A DNA stretch of 64,000 nucleotides from Gemmatimonadota bacterium. GTDB lineage: Bacteria > Gemmatimonadota > Gemmatimonadetes > Longimicrobiales > Gaopeijiaceae. Positions 42,872-50,825 of this stretch are shown one piece after another. The stretch is taken from contig JAJCZZ010000031.1 in NCBI GenBank assembly GCA_029262115.1, forward strand, positions 1 through 64,000. The letters run 5' to 3'. Position 1 is the first letter of the stretch; every line of letters begins with the position of its first letter. The position numbers and the translations under genes were made by a program. Under the pieces are notes generated by a model. It made no database searches. It was not told the origin of the DNA and worked only from the letters and a program-made list of their open reading frames with translations.

Positions 42872-43701
42872 CAGGCCTTCCGCGTTCGGGCCATGCCGAC
42901 GGCCCCCACCGCCACGATGGCCAGGCTGATGATCTGCGCCAGCGTCAGGATACCGAAGAAGCGGTCGTCTTTCGCACGGAAGAACTCGACGATGAAGCGT
43001 TCGAACCCGGCCAGGACGAGCCACAGCATGAAGAGCCAACCCGCCTTGTTCTCGTGCCCCTTCAGGCGCCATAGGACGAAGAAAATGAGCGTGCTCATTC
43101 CGACTTCGTAGAGCTGCGTCGGGTGGACGGGTACGATCTGTCCATACTTCTCGATGAGCTCGGGATCCACGGTGATGCCGAAGTCCCGCTCAATGCGGGC
43201 AACAGACGTGGGAGGCGTGCCCATCGGGAAGCGGATACCGACCCACGAATCCGTCGGACGGCCCCAGTCGTCGCCCACGAGAAAGCACCCCACCCGCCCG
43301 ACGGCATAGGCGAGCGCCAGGGCCGGGGCCACCAGGTCGGCCATCGTACCCAGCGGGAGCTTCTTCCGGCGAATCTCCCAGACGACCAACGCCGTCGCAC
43401 CGAGAAAACCGCCATACCAGACCAGACCGCCACGCGAGAACAGGAAGCCGATCCCCTGCTCCATCAGTTGGGGGAAGTTCAACAACACGTAGTAGATCTT
43501 GGCCCCGCCGATGCCCCCGATCACCGCCATGAAGACGAGGTCCCACCCGTGGTCGGGATCCATGCCCTCGCGAGCCATCCCGGCCCGCAGGACGTACCCG
43601 CCGGTCAGGAACGCGGCCAGCATCATCACCCCGAACGAGGTGATCGGCGCCCCTCCCATCAGGGGCAGCCACTCGGGAAGTCGGAAGAAGATCGGGTACA
43701 T
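42871..43701 (-). CDS. lgt: Prolipoprotein diacylglyceryl transferase
   Basis: The 276-residue protein has about seven membrane segments and the Lgt signature region: GGIGGAKIYYVLLNF, FSRGGLVWYGGFLG and, most characteristic, the GRVGCFLVGDDWG block around residue 150, with the HPTQLYE motif near 205. It transfers diacylglycerol to the lipobox cysteine of prolipoproteins in the inner membrane, the first step of maturation for the lipoproteins predicted elsewhere in the window. The start ATG 43701 follows the tsaD stop by 17 bases; no strong ribosome-binding site is visible. Confidence 0.95.
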   Translation of the reverse strand: MYPIFFRLPEWLPLMGGAPITSFGVMMLAAFLTGGYVLRAGMAREGMDPDHGWDLVFMAVIGGIGGAKIYYVLLNFPQLMEQGIGFLFSRGGLVWYGGFLGATALVVWEIRRKKLPLGTMADLVAPALALAYAVGRVGCFLVGDDWGRPTDSWVGIRFPMGTPPTSVARIERDFGITVDPELIEKYGQIVPVHPTQLYEVGMSTLIFFVLWRLKGHENKAGWLFMLWLVLAGFERFIVEFFRAKDDRFFGILTLAQIISLAIVAVGAVGMARTRKA

Positions 43702-43718
43702 GGAATCGGAGTTGGGGG

Positions 43719-44789
43719 CTAGGCGAGTGCGACCGTGGAATCGGACGTGTGGGTCATACCCGGGAATGGCATGGACGCCGCCGCAGTGAGATCCAACGGC
43801 GCGATCTCCCCGAGGTCGAAGCGGAAGCGGGCAGCGCGCGCAATCATGGCGCCGTTGTCGAGCGAGAGCCGTGGAGAAGCACGCAGAACCACCCCGTCGG
43901 GCCCGAGCCGCCGGGCCATCTCCTCGCGAAGGCGGAGGTTGGCGCTCACCCCGCCCCCGAGCAGAACGCGGGAGCACCCCGTTTCCTCGACGGCCCGCAG
44001 CGTCTTCGACACCAGCACGTCGACGGCCGCGTCTTGAAAGGCCGCCGCCACGTGATCTCTCTCCATCTCGAGAACTCCCTCACGGCCCAGTCGGCCGACG
44101 AGGTCCACGACTGCCGTCTTGAGACCACTGAAGGAAAAATCGAAGTAGTCGTCCTGGCCAGGTCTCTGATCGCTTCGGAGCATGGGTCGGGGCAGACGGT
44201 GCCGCGCAGGGTCTCCGGACAGCGCCGCTCTCTGGATCTCCGGCCCCCCGGGATAGGGAAGCTGCAAGAGCTTGGCCACCTTGTCGAAGGCCTCGCCCGC
44301 CGCGTCGTCCCGAGTCTGACCGAGAAGCGTGTACTCCCCCCAGGCCCGGGCATACAGGAGGAGCGTGTGCCCCCCTGACACCAGGAGGCCCACGAAGGGT
44401 GGCTCCGCGCCCGGATCCTCCAGCGACGGAGCAAACAGGTGGCCCTCCATATGGTGGACACCGACGACCGGACGTCCCAGCGCGAACGCGGCCGCCTTGG
44501 TCCAGCACACGCCCACCAGGAGAGCTCCAATCAGGCCCGGTCCCGCCGTCACTCCGAAGACGTCGATGTCGCGGAGCGTGCATCCGGCTTCGTCGAGCGC
44601 GGCGTCCACCACGGCGTCGATCTTCTGTAGATGGGCCCGGGCGGCCAACTCGGGCACCACACCGCCGAATACTCGGTGCACGTCCTGGGAGAGGATGACA
44701 TGACCGAGGATCCGGTTCTCACCATCCAGGACAGCGGCCGACGTCTCGTCGCAGGACGTCTCGATGCCGAGAACGAGCGGGCCCGTCAC
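43719..44789 (-). CDS. tsaD: tRNA N6-adenosine threonylcarbamoyltransferase
   Basis: The 356-residue protein is TsaD (Kae1/Gcp): it opens VLGIETSCDETSAAV, has the metal-binding HMEGH (near 111), SGGHTLL, and the nucleotide-binding GGGVSANLRLRE and DNGAMIA blocks. With TsaB, TsaC and TsaE it adds threonylcarbamoyl to A37 of ANN-decoding tRNAs in the cytoplasm. Length is usual (337 in E. coli) with a short C-terminal extension. GTG at 44789 overlaps the YbbR stop by four bases. It is a housekeeping gene inside an envelope operon. Confidence 0.97.
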   Translation of the reverse strand: MTGPLVLGIETSCDETSAAVLDGENRILGHVILSQDVHRVFGGVVPELAARAHLQKIDAVVDAALDEAGCTLRDIDVFGVTAGPGLIGALLVGVCWTKAAAFALGRPVVGVHHMEGHLFAPSLEDPGAEPPFVGLLVSGGHTLLLYARAWGEYTLLGQTRDDAAGEAFDKVAKLLQLPYPGGPEIQRAALSGDPARHRLPRPMLRSDQRPGQDDYFDFSFSGLKTAVVDLVGRLGREGVLEMERDHVAAAFQDAAVDVLVSKTLRAVEETGCSRVLLGGGVSANLRLREEMARRLGPDGVVLRASPRLSLDNGAMIARAARFRFDLGEIAPLDLTAAASMPFPGMTHTSDSTVALA

Positions 44790-45760
44790 TGCGGACCGCC
44801 AGGAGCCTCGGGCTGGTCGATCGCTCGGCGCACGGTAACGAGTTCGACCGTCGACTCGGCGGCGACCAGGGCCGGCACGCCCGTGATCCGCAGCGGCACC
44901 CGACGTTCCTCGCCGGGCTCCATTCCCGCAACGAGGGGTCCGCCGACCTCCGCCCGGAGGTCGGATGTCGAGACAGCGGTGACCAACGTCCTGGCACCCA
45001 CCAGGATGACATCAACGGTCTGCGGGAAGACGACGACTTCGACATCGGTGATCCCGGTGATCCGAACAGGCACGCCCGTCAGAACCCGCTGCACTTCCTC
45101 TTCGAGCCGGAACGAAAGCGTGGCCGACCCCGGGGTGACGAGCATTCCGGGCAGGGTCGCGGTGTCGACGGGCACGACCAGGCGACCGGACTCGGAAATC
45201 TGAGACAGGTCGACGACTTCCAGGCGGACGGAATCCAATCCCTCCACGGCCGTCGTGGATCCGCGTACGCGCATGAGCGGCGGGTTGAGTCCGATCGCGC
45301 TCGCGAGTGCAAGGTGGTCGGGCAGCCGCCCGCGGAGGCGGACTGACACCGGAATGACCCTGGCCGTGGCCGGCTCGAACAGCAGCCGCACGGCCGACGG
45401 CAAGACCGACTCGACCGACACCCCCGAGCCTTCCACGACGGCCACCCAATCGCGGCGGAGCGCCACCAGCGTGTCGGCCGATCCTACCTCGCTGATCGGT
45501 ACACGAACCACCGTTCCCTCGCGGGCGAGGCGGAACATCTCACGAACCGGGCCACTGATGCGCACTTCGACCGAGGGGGGGTTGGGACGAGCGGCAAGCG
45601 TCCATGCGCTGTCCGCCACCTCGATAACCACCGGAACGGCGGAAAACGTCTCGGCGTTTCCGTCATCGCTCTGCACGAGGGCCCACAGCAGGACCGACAG
45701 ACCCAGAGCCGCAAGCTTCAGGCGCCCGTTGTGGGTCACCAGCCCGGAAAGAAAGCCCAC
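44786..45760 (-). CDS. YbbR-domain (CdaR-like) membrane-anchored protein
   Basis: The 324-residue protein has an N-terminal membrane helix (RLKLAALGLSVLLWALVQ) followed by three YbbR-like beta repeats (about residues 37-120, 125-215 and 218-310), each with the pattern VPV-I--ITG-P. In firmicutes the homologue CdaR regulates the diadenylate cyclase CdaA, but no cdaA gene lies next to it here, so the partner is unknown. It would face the periplasm. The GTG start lies five bases after the thioredoxin-like gene, and its stop overlaps tsaD. Confidence 0.8.
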   Translation of the reverse strand: MGFLSGLVTHNGRLKLAALGLSVLLWALVQSDDGNAETFSAVPVVIEVADSAWTLAARPNPPSVEVRISGPVREMFRLAREGTVVRVPISEVGSADTLVALRRDWVAVVEGSGVSVESVLPSAVRLLFEPATARVIPVSVRLRGRLPDHLALASAIGLNPPLMRVRGSTTAVEGLDSVRLEVVDLSQISESGRLVVPVDTATLPGMLVTPGSATLSFRLEEEVQRVLTGVPVRITGITDVEVVVFPQTVDVILVGARTLVTAVSTSDLRAEVGGPLVAGMEPGEERRVPLRITGVPALVAAESTVELVTVRRAIDQPEAPGGPQ

Positions 45761-45765
45761 GGCCC

Positions 45766-46323
45766 CTAGTCGCTCAGAAGCCGGCGCACCAACTCCTGGT
45801 TGACGGCAGCATCCCAGTCGGTCGGTCCGGCCACCTTCTTGAAGATGACCCCGTCCCGCCCGATGATGAACGTCTCCGGCACGCCGGTCGTCTGATACAG
45901 CGACTGGATGCGTGCGTCCGGGTCATGGACCAACGGAAAGGTCAGACCGAGCCGCTCCCCATATGCCCAGACATCCCCTCCGGGACGGCCGGTGATGTTC
46001 AGGTACCCCGGCGGGGAGTCCACACTGACCGCGAGGATCTCGAAGTCGGTGCCTTCCAGCGACTCGTACAAGCGTTGAAGCGACGGCATCTCCTCGATGC
46101 ACGGGGGGCACCAGGTCGCCCACACGTTCACCAACACCACCCGCCCTTCGTAGTCCGACAGGGCGACCGTATTGCCCTCTCGGTCCAGTGCGGTGAATTC
46201 CGGCGCGACCGAACCCGTGATGACGGGCTGGTAGTTCTCCCGACCGACCCACGCGACGGTCACCACCACCACCACGCCGATGATGGCCCATAGATAGGGA
46301 GACTTGAGCGAACTGCGCTTCAT
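45766..46323 (-). CDS. TlpA/ResA-like thiol-disulfide oxidoreductase
   Basis: The 185-residue protein has an N-terminal membrane anchor (SPYLWAIIGVVVVVTVAW) and a periplasmic thioredoxin fold with the redox motif WCPPC (near residue 75) and a cis-proline segment GVPETFII. It belongs to the TlpA/ResA/CcmG group, which reduces disulfides for cytochrome c maturation or other exported proteins. ATG 46323 is preferred over an in-frame start 20 codons earlier because it begins directly before the anchor. It is the first gene of the envelope operon; 219 bases separate it from the divergent barrel-like gene. Confidence 0.9.
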   Translation of the reverse strand: MKRSSLKSPYLWAIIGVVVVVTVAWVGRENYQPVITGSVAPEFTALDREGNTVALSDYEGRVVLVNVWATWCPPCIEEMPSLQRLYESLEGTDFEILAVSVDSPPGYLNITGRPGGDVWAYGERLGLTFPLVHDPDARIQSLYQTTGVPETFIIGRDGVIFKKVAGPTDWDAAVNQELVRRLLSD

Positions 46324-46542
46324 GGTTGACCCCGAGGTGGTGGCCCGTCGGACGCTTTCGGTCGTACGGCTGGCCCGGCCCATTGTTCCGCGTGAAATCT
46401 AGCCGGTTGCCGACGCGATTCCGACCCGCCGCGCTGGAAACAGCGGGGATCGTCGCTCCCTGGCGGCACTCGCCTTCCGTGGGGATATTCCGTCCGGTTC
46501 CCATCCCAACCCGGATCTCGTCCGGTAATCTGCCCGAAGCCT

Positions 46543-47034
46543 ATGCGTCCACGACTCGTCCTGACCGCGTGCCTCACCCTGGCGGGCGCGCTCCTCGTGC
46601 CCGCGCGCGTCGCCTCTCAAACGGGAATCGGCGTGGGCGTCCGGGGTGCGGAAGCGCTCGGGGACTTCGAGTCCGTCGCGGGGGGGAGAGGCTATGGGGT
46701 CATCGGCACCAGCGCGGTCACCGGACAGGGCGTCTGGCTTTCGATGACCACCGGGTGGACACGGTTCCCCGGCCTCGAGGTCGAGGGGGTGGATGAGGAG
46801 GGGAACCCGCTGGAGCGCGACTCCATCGACATCTACGAGTTGATGCTCGGGTACGGGCTGCGGTTCGGCCCGGCTCGAATCGGAGTCCGGGGCGGTCGTT
46901 TCTTTGGAGATGGCGCCTCGTGGGGCTTCATGCCCGTGGGTGGCTTGTCTGCCGGCTCACTGATCGTGGCCGCGGAGTGGGACCCGCGCGGTGACATCCA
47001 GTGGTGGGGTGTGACCGCGTCGATCGTGCGGTAG
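46543..47034 (+). CDS. Small outer-membrane beta-barrel-like protein
   Basis: The 163-residue protein has a signal peptide (MRPRLVLTACLTLAGALLV, cleavage near RVASQT). The mature part alternates strands and glycine-rich turns (VGVRGAEAL, YELMLGYGLRFG, ARIGVRGGRFFG) and ends in a strand, consistent with an eight-strand outer-membrane barrel. No family is recognised. It stands alone on the plus strand, converging on the PASTA gene seven bases away. Confidence 0.6.
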   Translation: MRPRLVLTACLTLAGALLVPARVASQTGIGVGVRGAEALGDFESVAGGRGYGVIGTSAVTGQGVWLSMTTGWTRFPGLEVEGVDEEGNPLERDSIDIYELMLGYGLRFGPARIGVRGGRFFGDGASWGFMPVGGLSAGSLIVAAEWDPRGDIQWWGVTASIVR

Positions 47035-47041
47035 CGGCTCC

Positions 47042-47842
47042 TTAACGCCGTCGCCCACCCCGCCGGCCGACCGAAAGGCGCACGGTCGCACCGCGCTCCA
47101 ACTCACTGTCCGCGGCCGGCTCCTGGTCGATCACGATCCCCTGATCCCGCCCGAAGCGGAACACCTCGGTCACCTCGCCCACGAAGAGCCCGAGCGAATC
47201 GAGCCGGGCAATCGCCTCGTCTTCTTCGAGCCCGAGCACGAGCGGCATCAGCACCACCGGGGGTCCCGTGCTGACCCTGAGCAAGACTTCGGTGGGGAGA
47301 ATCACGACGGTCTCGACATCGGGAGTCAGGCTCACGACCCGGCCGCGTCCCGCCCGCGACTCCACCGAGTCGATGCGGACGAAGAAGCCCGTGGTCTCGA
47401 GGACGATCCGCGCGCGTTCGCCGTCCAGGCTGAGGACGTCCGGAACGGCCCGGCGCTGCGGGCCCCGACTGACCGTCATGCGGACTTCCCCGTTCGGAAG
47501 CAGGAGCTGACCGGGCAGTGGCGACTGGCCGAGCACCTCGCCGGCGGCGACGTTCGGGTGGCTGAGCGTATCGACGCGACCGAGCGTAAGGCCGACGCTC
47601 CGGACCTGGCTCTGCGCCTCCGCCAACCTCATGCCGCGGGTGTCGGGAACCCGAACCACATCGCTGGGCGGTGGTGGCGCCGGAAATAAAAATCTCGTGG
47701 CCATCAGGTACCCCCCCCCCCACCCGACCACCGCGAGCCCGCCGGCGTAGAGGAGCGTCTTTCCCCAACCCTCCGAAGACGAACGCCCTTTGCGCTTTCC
47801 CCCCTTCTTTCGGTTCCTCCGCAGCGATCCACCCAGCTTCAT
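47042..47842 (-). CDS. Membrane-anchored PASTA-domain protein without kinase
   Basis: The 266-residue protein has a very basic N-terminus, one membrane helix (about residues 29-52) and three PASTA domains (about 62-130, 131-197 and 198-262), each starting with a VP/MP-D motif such as RVPDTRGMRLAEAQ. PASTA domains bind muropeptides or uncrosslinked wall and usually sit behind a PknB/PrkC kinase. In firmicutes prkC follows fmt and rsmB; here the same place holds PASTA domains alone. The coding strand has 11 consecutive G in the helix region (GWGGGYL). ATG overlaps the rsmB stop by four bases. Confidence 0.85.
   Translation of the reverse strand: MKLGGSLRRNRKKGGKRKGRSSSEGWGKTLLYAGGLAVVGWGGGYLMATRFLFPAPPPPSDVVRVPDTRGMRLAEAQSQVRSVGLTLGRVDTLSHPNVAAGEVLGQSPLPGQLLLPNGEVRMTVSRGPQRRAVPDVLSLDGERARIVLETTGFFVRIDSVESRAGRGRVVSLTPDVETVVILPTEVLLRVSTGPPVVLMPLVLGLEEDEAIARLDSLGLFVGEVTEVFRFGRDQGIVIDQEPAADSELERGATVRLSVGRRGGRRR
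47711..47721. repeat. 11-base C/G homopolymer inside the PASTA gene
   Basis: Eleven C in the plus strand (G in the coding strand) lie within codons for Trp-Gly-Gly-Gly of the membrane helix. Tracts of this length are prone to slipped-strand change, and one base either way would truncate the protein before its PASTA domains. Confidence 0.9.
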
Positions 47843-49146
47843 CCAACCCTCCGCAGGCGCGCGGCAAAGGCCCCATCGAACCCGGAATCCTGCGGAAGAA
47901 CGTACAGGTGGCCCGACGCATCCAGATAGTGGGCCGGGACCGCACCGCTCGGCTCAAGTCGGAACCGGGGGTGCCGTCCCAGAAATGCCGCCACCTGCTC
48001 CTCGTTCTCTTCGGGCTCGAGCGTGCACGTCGAGTAGATCAGGATTCCTCCCACCTTGACCGCCGGGGCCGCTCCATCAAGGAGGCGGCGCTGAAGCACT
48101 ACGAGTGTATCGATATCGTCGGCCGAGAGACGCCACCGCCCGTCCGGATGCCTGCGGAGCGTGCCCGTGCCTGAGCATGGAGCGTCGACCAGAACCGCAT
48201 CCACGGGCCGGATCGGCGGCGCCGCCGCGTCCGCCACCATCAACCCGATACGTGAACCGGTGCGACGAAGGTTCTCGCGCACACGTTTCAGCCGGAGCCG
48301 GGATCGGTCCCCCGCGACCGTATACGTCGCCGTCTCCGCGAGCGCCACTGCCTTACCCCCCGGAGCCGCGCAAAGGTCGGCAACGCACATACCCTCCGCC
48401 ACTTCGGCATAACGGGTGACGAGGTGGGCGGCAGGGTCCTGGATCATGCCGTCGACCACGCTGAGAGCCCTGCGCACATCGGTTCCGGGAGCGAGCTCGA
48501 CGCACTCGGTCCCACGCCCAACCGCGGTGGCCTCGGCGCCCGCCGCCACCAAGGCGGCGACGGCTTCCTTCGCCGAAGTCCGAAGTGGGACGAGGGTGAG
48601 GGACGGACGCCCATTGTTCCCCGTCACGAGTCGATCAACCGACGGGACGTCCCATCGAGCGAGCCACCGGTCCACGAGCCACCCGGGGTGGGAGCCCCAC
48701 GTCCGGAAGTAGCGGGCGGGCTCGGCCACCAGCGAGGGGAATAAGGCGGGCTCGGCCCCCGCCTCCGCCACCCTGCGCAGCACGGCGTTCGCGAGCCCGG
48801 ACGCGCCCTTTCCCGCCACGGCCCGTGTCTGATCGACGGCTTGCGAGATGGCCGCGTACACTGGCACGCCATCCATGTACAACAGCTGGTACACCCCCAG
48901 CCGCAGAACCTCCAGTACGTCCGGGTCGAGTCGGCCGAGCCCGCCCTTCACGCGCATCGCCAGGAGGTGGTCGAGTCGTCCACGGAGTCGACTCACTCCG
49001 AACGACAGCTCGTGGACGAAGGCTCGATCGCGCGGATGGAGACCCCCCGCGACCCGCGCGAACGCAAGGTCGAGTCGAAGGCCGCGCGCTACATCCTGCC
49101 GCACCGCCAATGCCGCGGCGCGAGAAGGCGTGACAGCATCAGTCAA
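47839..49146 (-). CDS. rsmB: 16S rRNA (cytosine-967-C5)-methyltransferase
   Basis: The 435-residue protein has the N-terminal NusB-like RNA-binding domain (about 1-140, RLDPDVLEVLRLGVYQLLYM) and a Rossmann methyltransferase domain with the SAM motif DLCAAPGGKA (near 270) and both catalytic cysteines, in DAPCSGTG and YSTCTLEPEEN. It methylates C967 of 16S rRNA. The TTG start overlaps the thiG stop by eight bases. Gene order fmt-rsmB-PASTA is a widely kept neighbourhood, here with thiamin genes inserted. Confidence 0.95.
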   Translation of the reverse strand: MTDAVTPSRAAALAVRQDVARGLRLDLAFARVAGGLHPRDRAFVHELSFGVSRLRGRLDHLLAMRVKGGLGRLDPDVLEVLRLGVYQLLYMDGVPVYAAISQAVDQTRAVAGKGASGLANAVLRRVAEAGAEPALFPSLVAEPARYFRTWGSHPGWLVDRWLARWDVPSVDRLVTGNNGRPSLTLVPLRTSAKEAVAALVAAGAEATAVGRGTECVELAPGTDVRRALSVVDGMIQDPAAHLVTRYAEVAEGMCVADLCAAPGGKAVALAETATYTVAGDRSRLRLKRVRENLRRTGSRIGLMVADAAAPPIRPVDAVLVDAPCSGTGTLRRHPDGRWRLSADDIDTLVVLQRRLLDGAAPAVKVGGILIYSTCTLEPEENEEQVAAFLGRHPRFRLEPSGAVPAHYLDASGHLYVLPQDSGFDGAFAARLRRVG

Positions 49147-49933
49147 GGAGGCCGCGGCTCGGAGACGATGGTACGGCGATCTCCCGGGAGGGCATCCGAC
49201 CCGCGAGGTAGGCCAACCGCCCGGCCAGCACGCCGTGCTTCATGGCGTGGGCCATCCGAACCGGATCGCCGGCGGCGGCCAGAGCCGTGTTCATGAGAAC
49301 TCCGTCGACGCCCTGCTCCATGGCCACTGCCGCATGGGAAGCGGTGCCCACACCGGCGTCCACGATGACCGGAACGGACAGGCGTCGTTTGATCTCACGG
49401 ATGAAGTACGGATTCACGACTCCGAGGCCGCTCCCGATCGGGCTGGCCAGCGGCATGACCGCAACGCAACCCACGTCCTCGAGGCGAAGCGCCGTCACGA
49501 GGTCATCGTTCGTATACGCCATCACCTTGAAGCCCTCGTCGCACAAAATACGCGCGGCCTCGAGTGTGCCATGCACATCAGGTAAGATCGTCTCCTCGTC
49601 TCCGATGACCTCGAGTTTGATCCACTCGTTGAAACCCGCGGCTCTCGCGAGCCGTGCGTAGCGGATCGCGTCCTCCGCGGTGTAGCATCCGGCGGTGTTC
49701 GCCAGCAGGAAGAACTCGTCCGGACTGAGGTGGTGGAGAATCGCCTCGTCCTTCGAACGGTCGAGATCGACGCGGCGCACGGCCACCGTCACCATCTCCG
49801 CGCCACTGGCTCGGATGGCGTCCACCATGACCTGGTTGCCTGAGTACTTTCCGGTGCCGACGATCAGACGGGAGGTGAAGTCCCGCCCACCGAGGGTCAA
49901 GGGGCCATCGAGAGGGCGTGTCGGATCAGTCAT
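49139..49933 (-). CDS. thiG: Thiazole synthase
   Basis: The 264-residue protein is ThiG: SRLIVGTGKY at the start, the ANTAGCYTAEDA block, the Schiff-base lysine in WIKLEVIGDE, and the phosphate-binding GVGTASHAAVAMEQGVDGV and MNTALAAAGDP regions. It makes the thiazole phosphate carboxylate from deoxyxylulose phosphate, ThiS-thiocarboxylate and dehydroglycine. ATG follows the thiS stop by 15 bases. The glycine-derived precursor enzyme (ThiO or ThiH) is not in the window. Confidence 0.96.
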   Translation of the reverse strand: MTDPTRPLDGPLTLGGRDFTSRLIVGTGKYSGNQVMVDAIRASGAEMVTVAVRRVDLDRSKDEAILHHLSPDEFFLLANTAGCYTAEDAIRYARLARAAGFNEWIKLEVIGDEETILPDVHGTLEAARILCDEGFKVMAYTNDDLVTALRLEDVGCVAVMPLASPIGSGLGVVNPYFIREIKRRLSVPVIVDAGVGTASHAAVAMEQGVDGVLMNTALAAAGDPVRMAHAMKHGVLAGRLAYLAGRMPSREIAVPSSPSRGLLD

Positions 49934-49948
49934 TGTATTGGTCGCTCT

Positions 49949-50176
49949 TCATCCCCCGCCCACAAAGTGGACGAGTTCAACGGTATCTCCGGGAGAGACG
50001 AACACGGCCTCGTATGAATCGCGCTCGAGGATCTCCCGGTTCAGTTCCACCACAATCATACCGGGGTGTAAATCCAATGAGGCCAGCAAGTCCTGCACGG
50101 TCATCCGGGCGGATATCGCACGCTCCTTCCCGTTCAGTCGGATAGTGATGGTGTCTCGTGTGTCCAAAGCATCCAC
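49949..50176 (-). CDS. thiS: Sulfur-carrier protein ThiS
   Basis: The 75-residue product has the ubiquitin-like fold of ThiS (ITIRLNGKERAI, VQDLLASLDLHPGMIVVELN) and ends HFVGGG, giving the C-terminal Gly-Gly needed for thiocarboxylation. The GTG at 50176 lies five bases after the thiE stop; a TTG three codons later is an alternative. A longer upstream frame exists but lies inside thiE. It donates sulfur to ThiG encoded next. Confidence 0.9.
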   Translation of the reverse strand: MDALDTRDTITIRLNGKERAISARMTVQDLLASLDLHPGMIVVELNREILERDSYEAVFVSPGDTVELVHFVGGG

Positions 50177-50180
50177 AGGG

Positions 50181-50825
50181 TCAGGCGCCGTCGGTGAGGG
50201 CGCCGAGATAACGATCGAGCGCCGCAATCGGATCCGCGTCGTCCCACACCCCCGAACGAACCGCGACGGCTCTCGCTCCGGCCGCAACAACCTCGGCCGC
50301 GGCGTCCGGGCAGATGCCCCCGATCGCCACAACCGGGACCGAACCGGCTCCTACGGCGGCGACGCGGACGACGTCGAGACCGAGCGGTGGACGCCCTGGG
50401 TGGGACGACGTTGGAAAGATAGTACCCAGAAGGACGAAAGTGGCCCCCTCTGCGGAAAGGCGAACCGCATCCGCAACCGAATGGGCGGACGCTCCGACGA
50501 CGGCGCCCTCGCCAAGGAGGGCACGTGCGTCCGCTACCGCGAGCGAGCGAGCGCCCAGATGGACGCCGTCCGCCGGCAGCACCATGGCCACATCGACCCG
50601 GTCGTTCACCAGCAGCACGCTACCGGCATCACGCGCGGGCGCCACGAGTGCCTCCACATGCTCGTAGATCGTCCGGCCGGACCCCGAAGGACCTCGAACG
50701 TGGAAGGCAACGGACGGGCCGCCCCGTCTCAGAAGACCCACCGCCAGGTCTCTGAAGTCGTCGCGCTCGAGGATCTCATCATCCGTCACCACGTGGAGCG
50801 ACGGGAGTGCGTGCCGCCGACTCAA
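50181..50825 (-). CDS. thiE: Thiamine-phosphate synthase-like protein (ThiE/TenI family)
   Basis: The 214-residue TIM barrel matches the ThiE/TenI superfamily: SLHVVTDDEIL, VLLVNDRVDVAMVLPADGVHLG, VVGASAHS, TIFPTSSHPGRPPLG and PVVAIGGI. The usual (R-x-K) stretch after the second strand is replaced by FHVRGPSGSGR, and the pyrophosphate-loop SK is SH, so true ThiE activity is not certain; TenI thiazole tautomerase is the alternative, and fits a place beside thiS-thiG. The TTG start overlaps the fmt stop by four bases. Confidence 0.8.
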   Translation of the reverse strand: MSRRHALPSLHVVTDDEILERDDFRDLAVGLLRRGGPSVAFHVRGPSGSGRTIYEHVEALVAPARDAGSVLLVNDRVDVAMVLPADGVHLGARSLAVADARALLGEGAVVGASAHSVADAVRLSAEGATFVLLGTIFPTSSHPGRPPLGLDVVRVAAVGAGSVPVVAIGGICPDAAAEVVAAGARAVAVRSGVWDDADPIAALDRYLGALTDGA

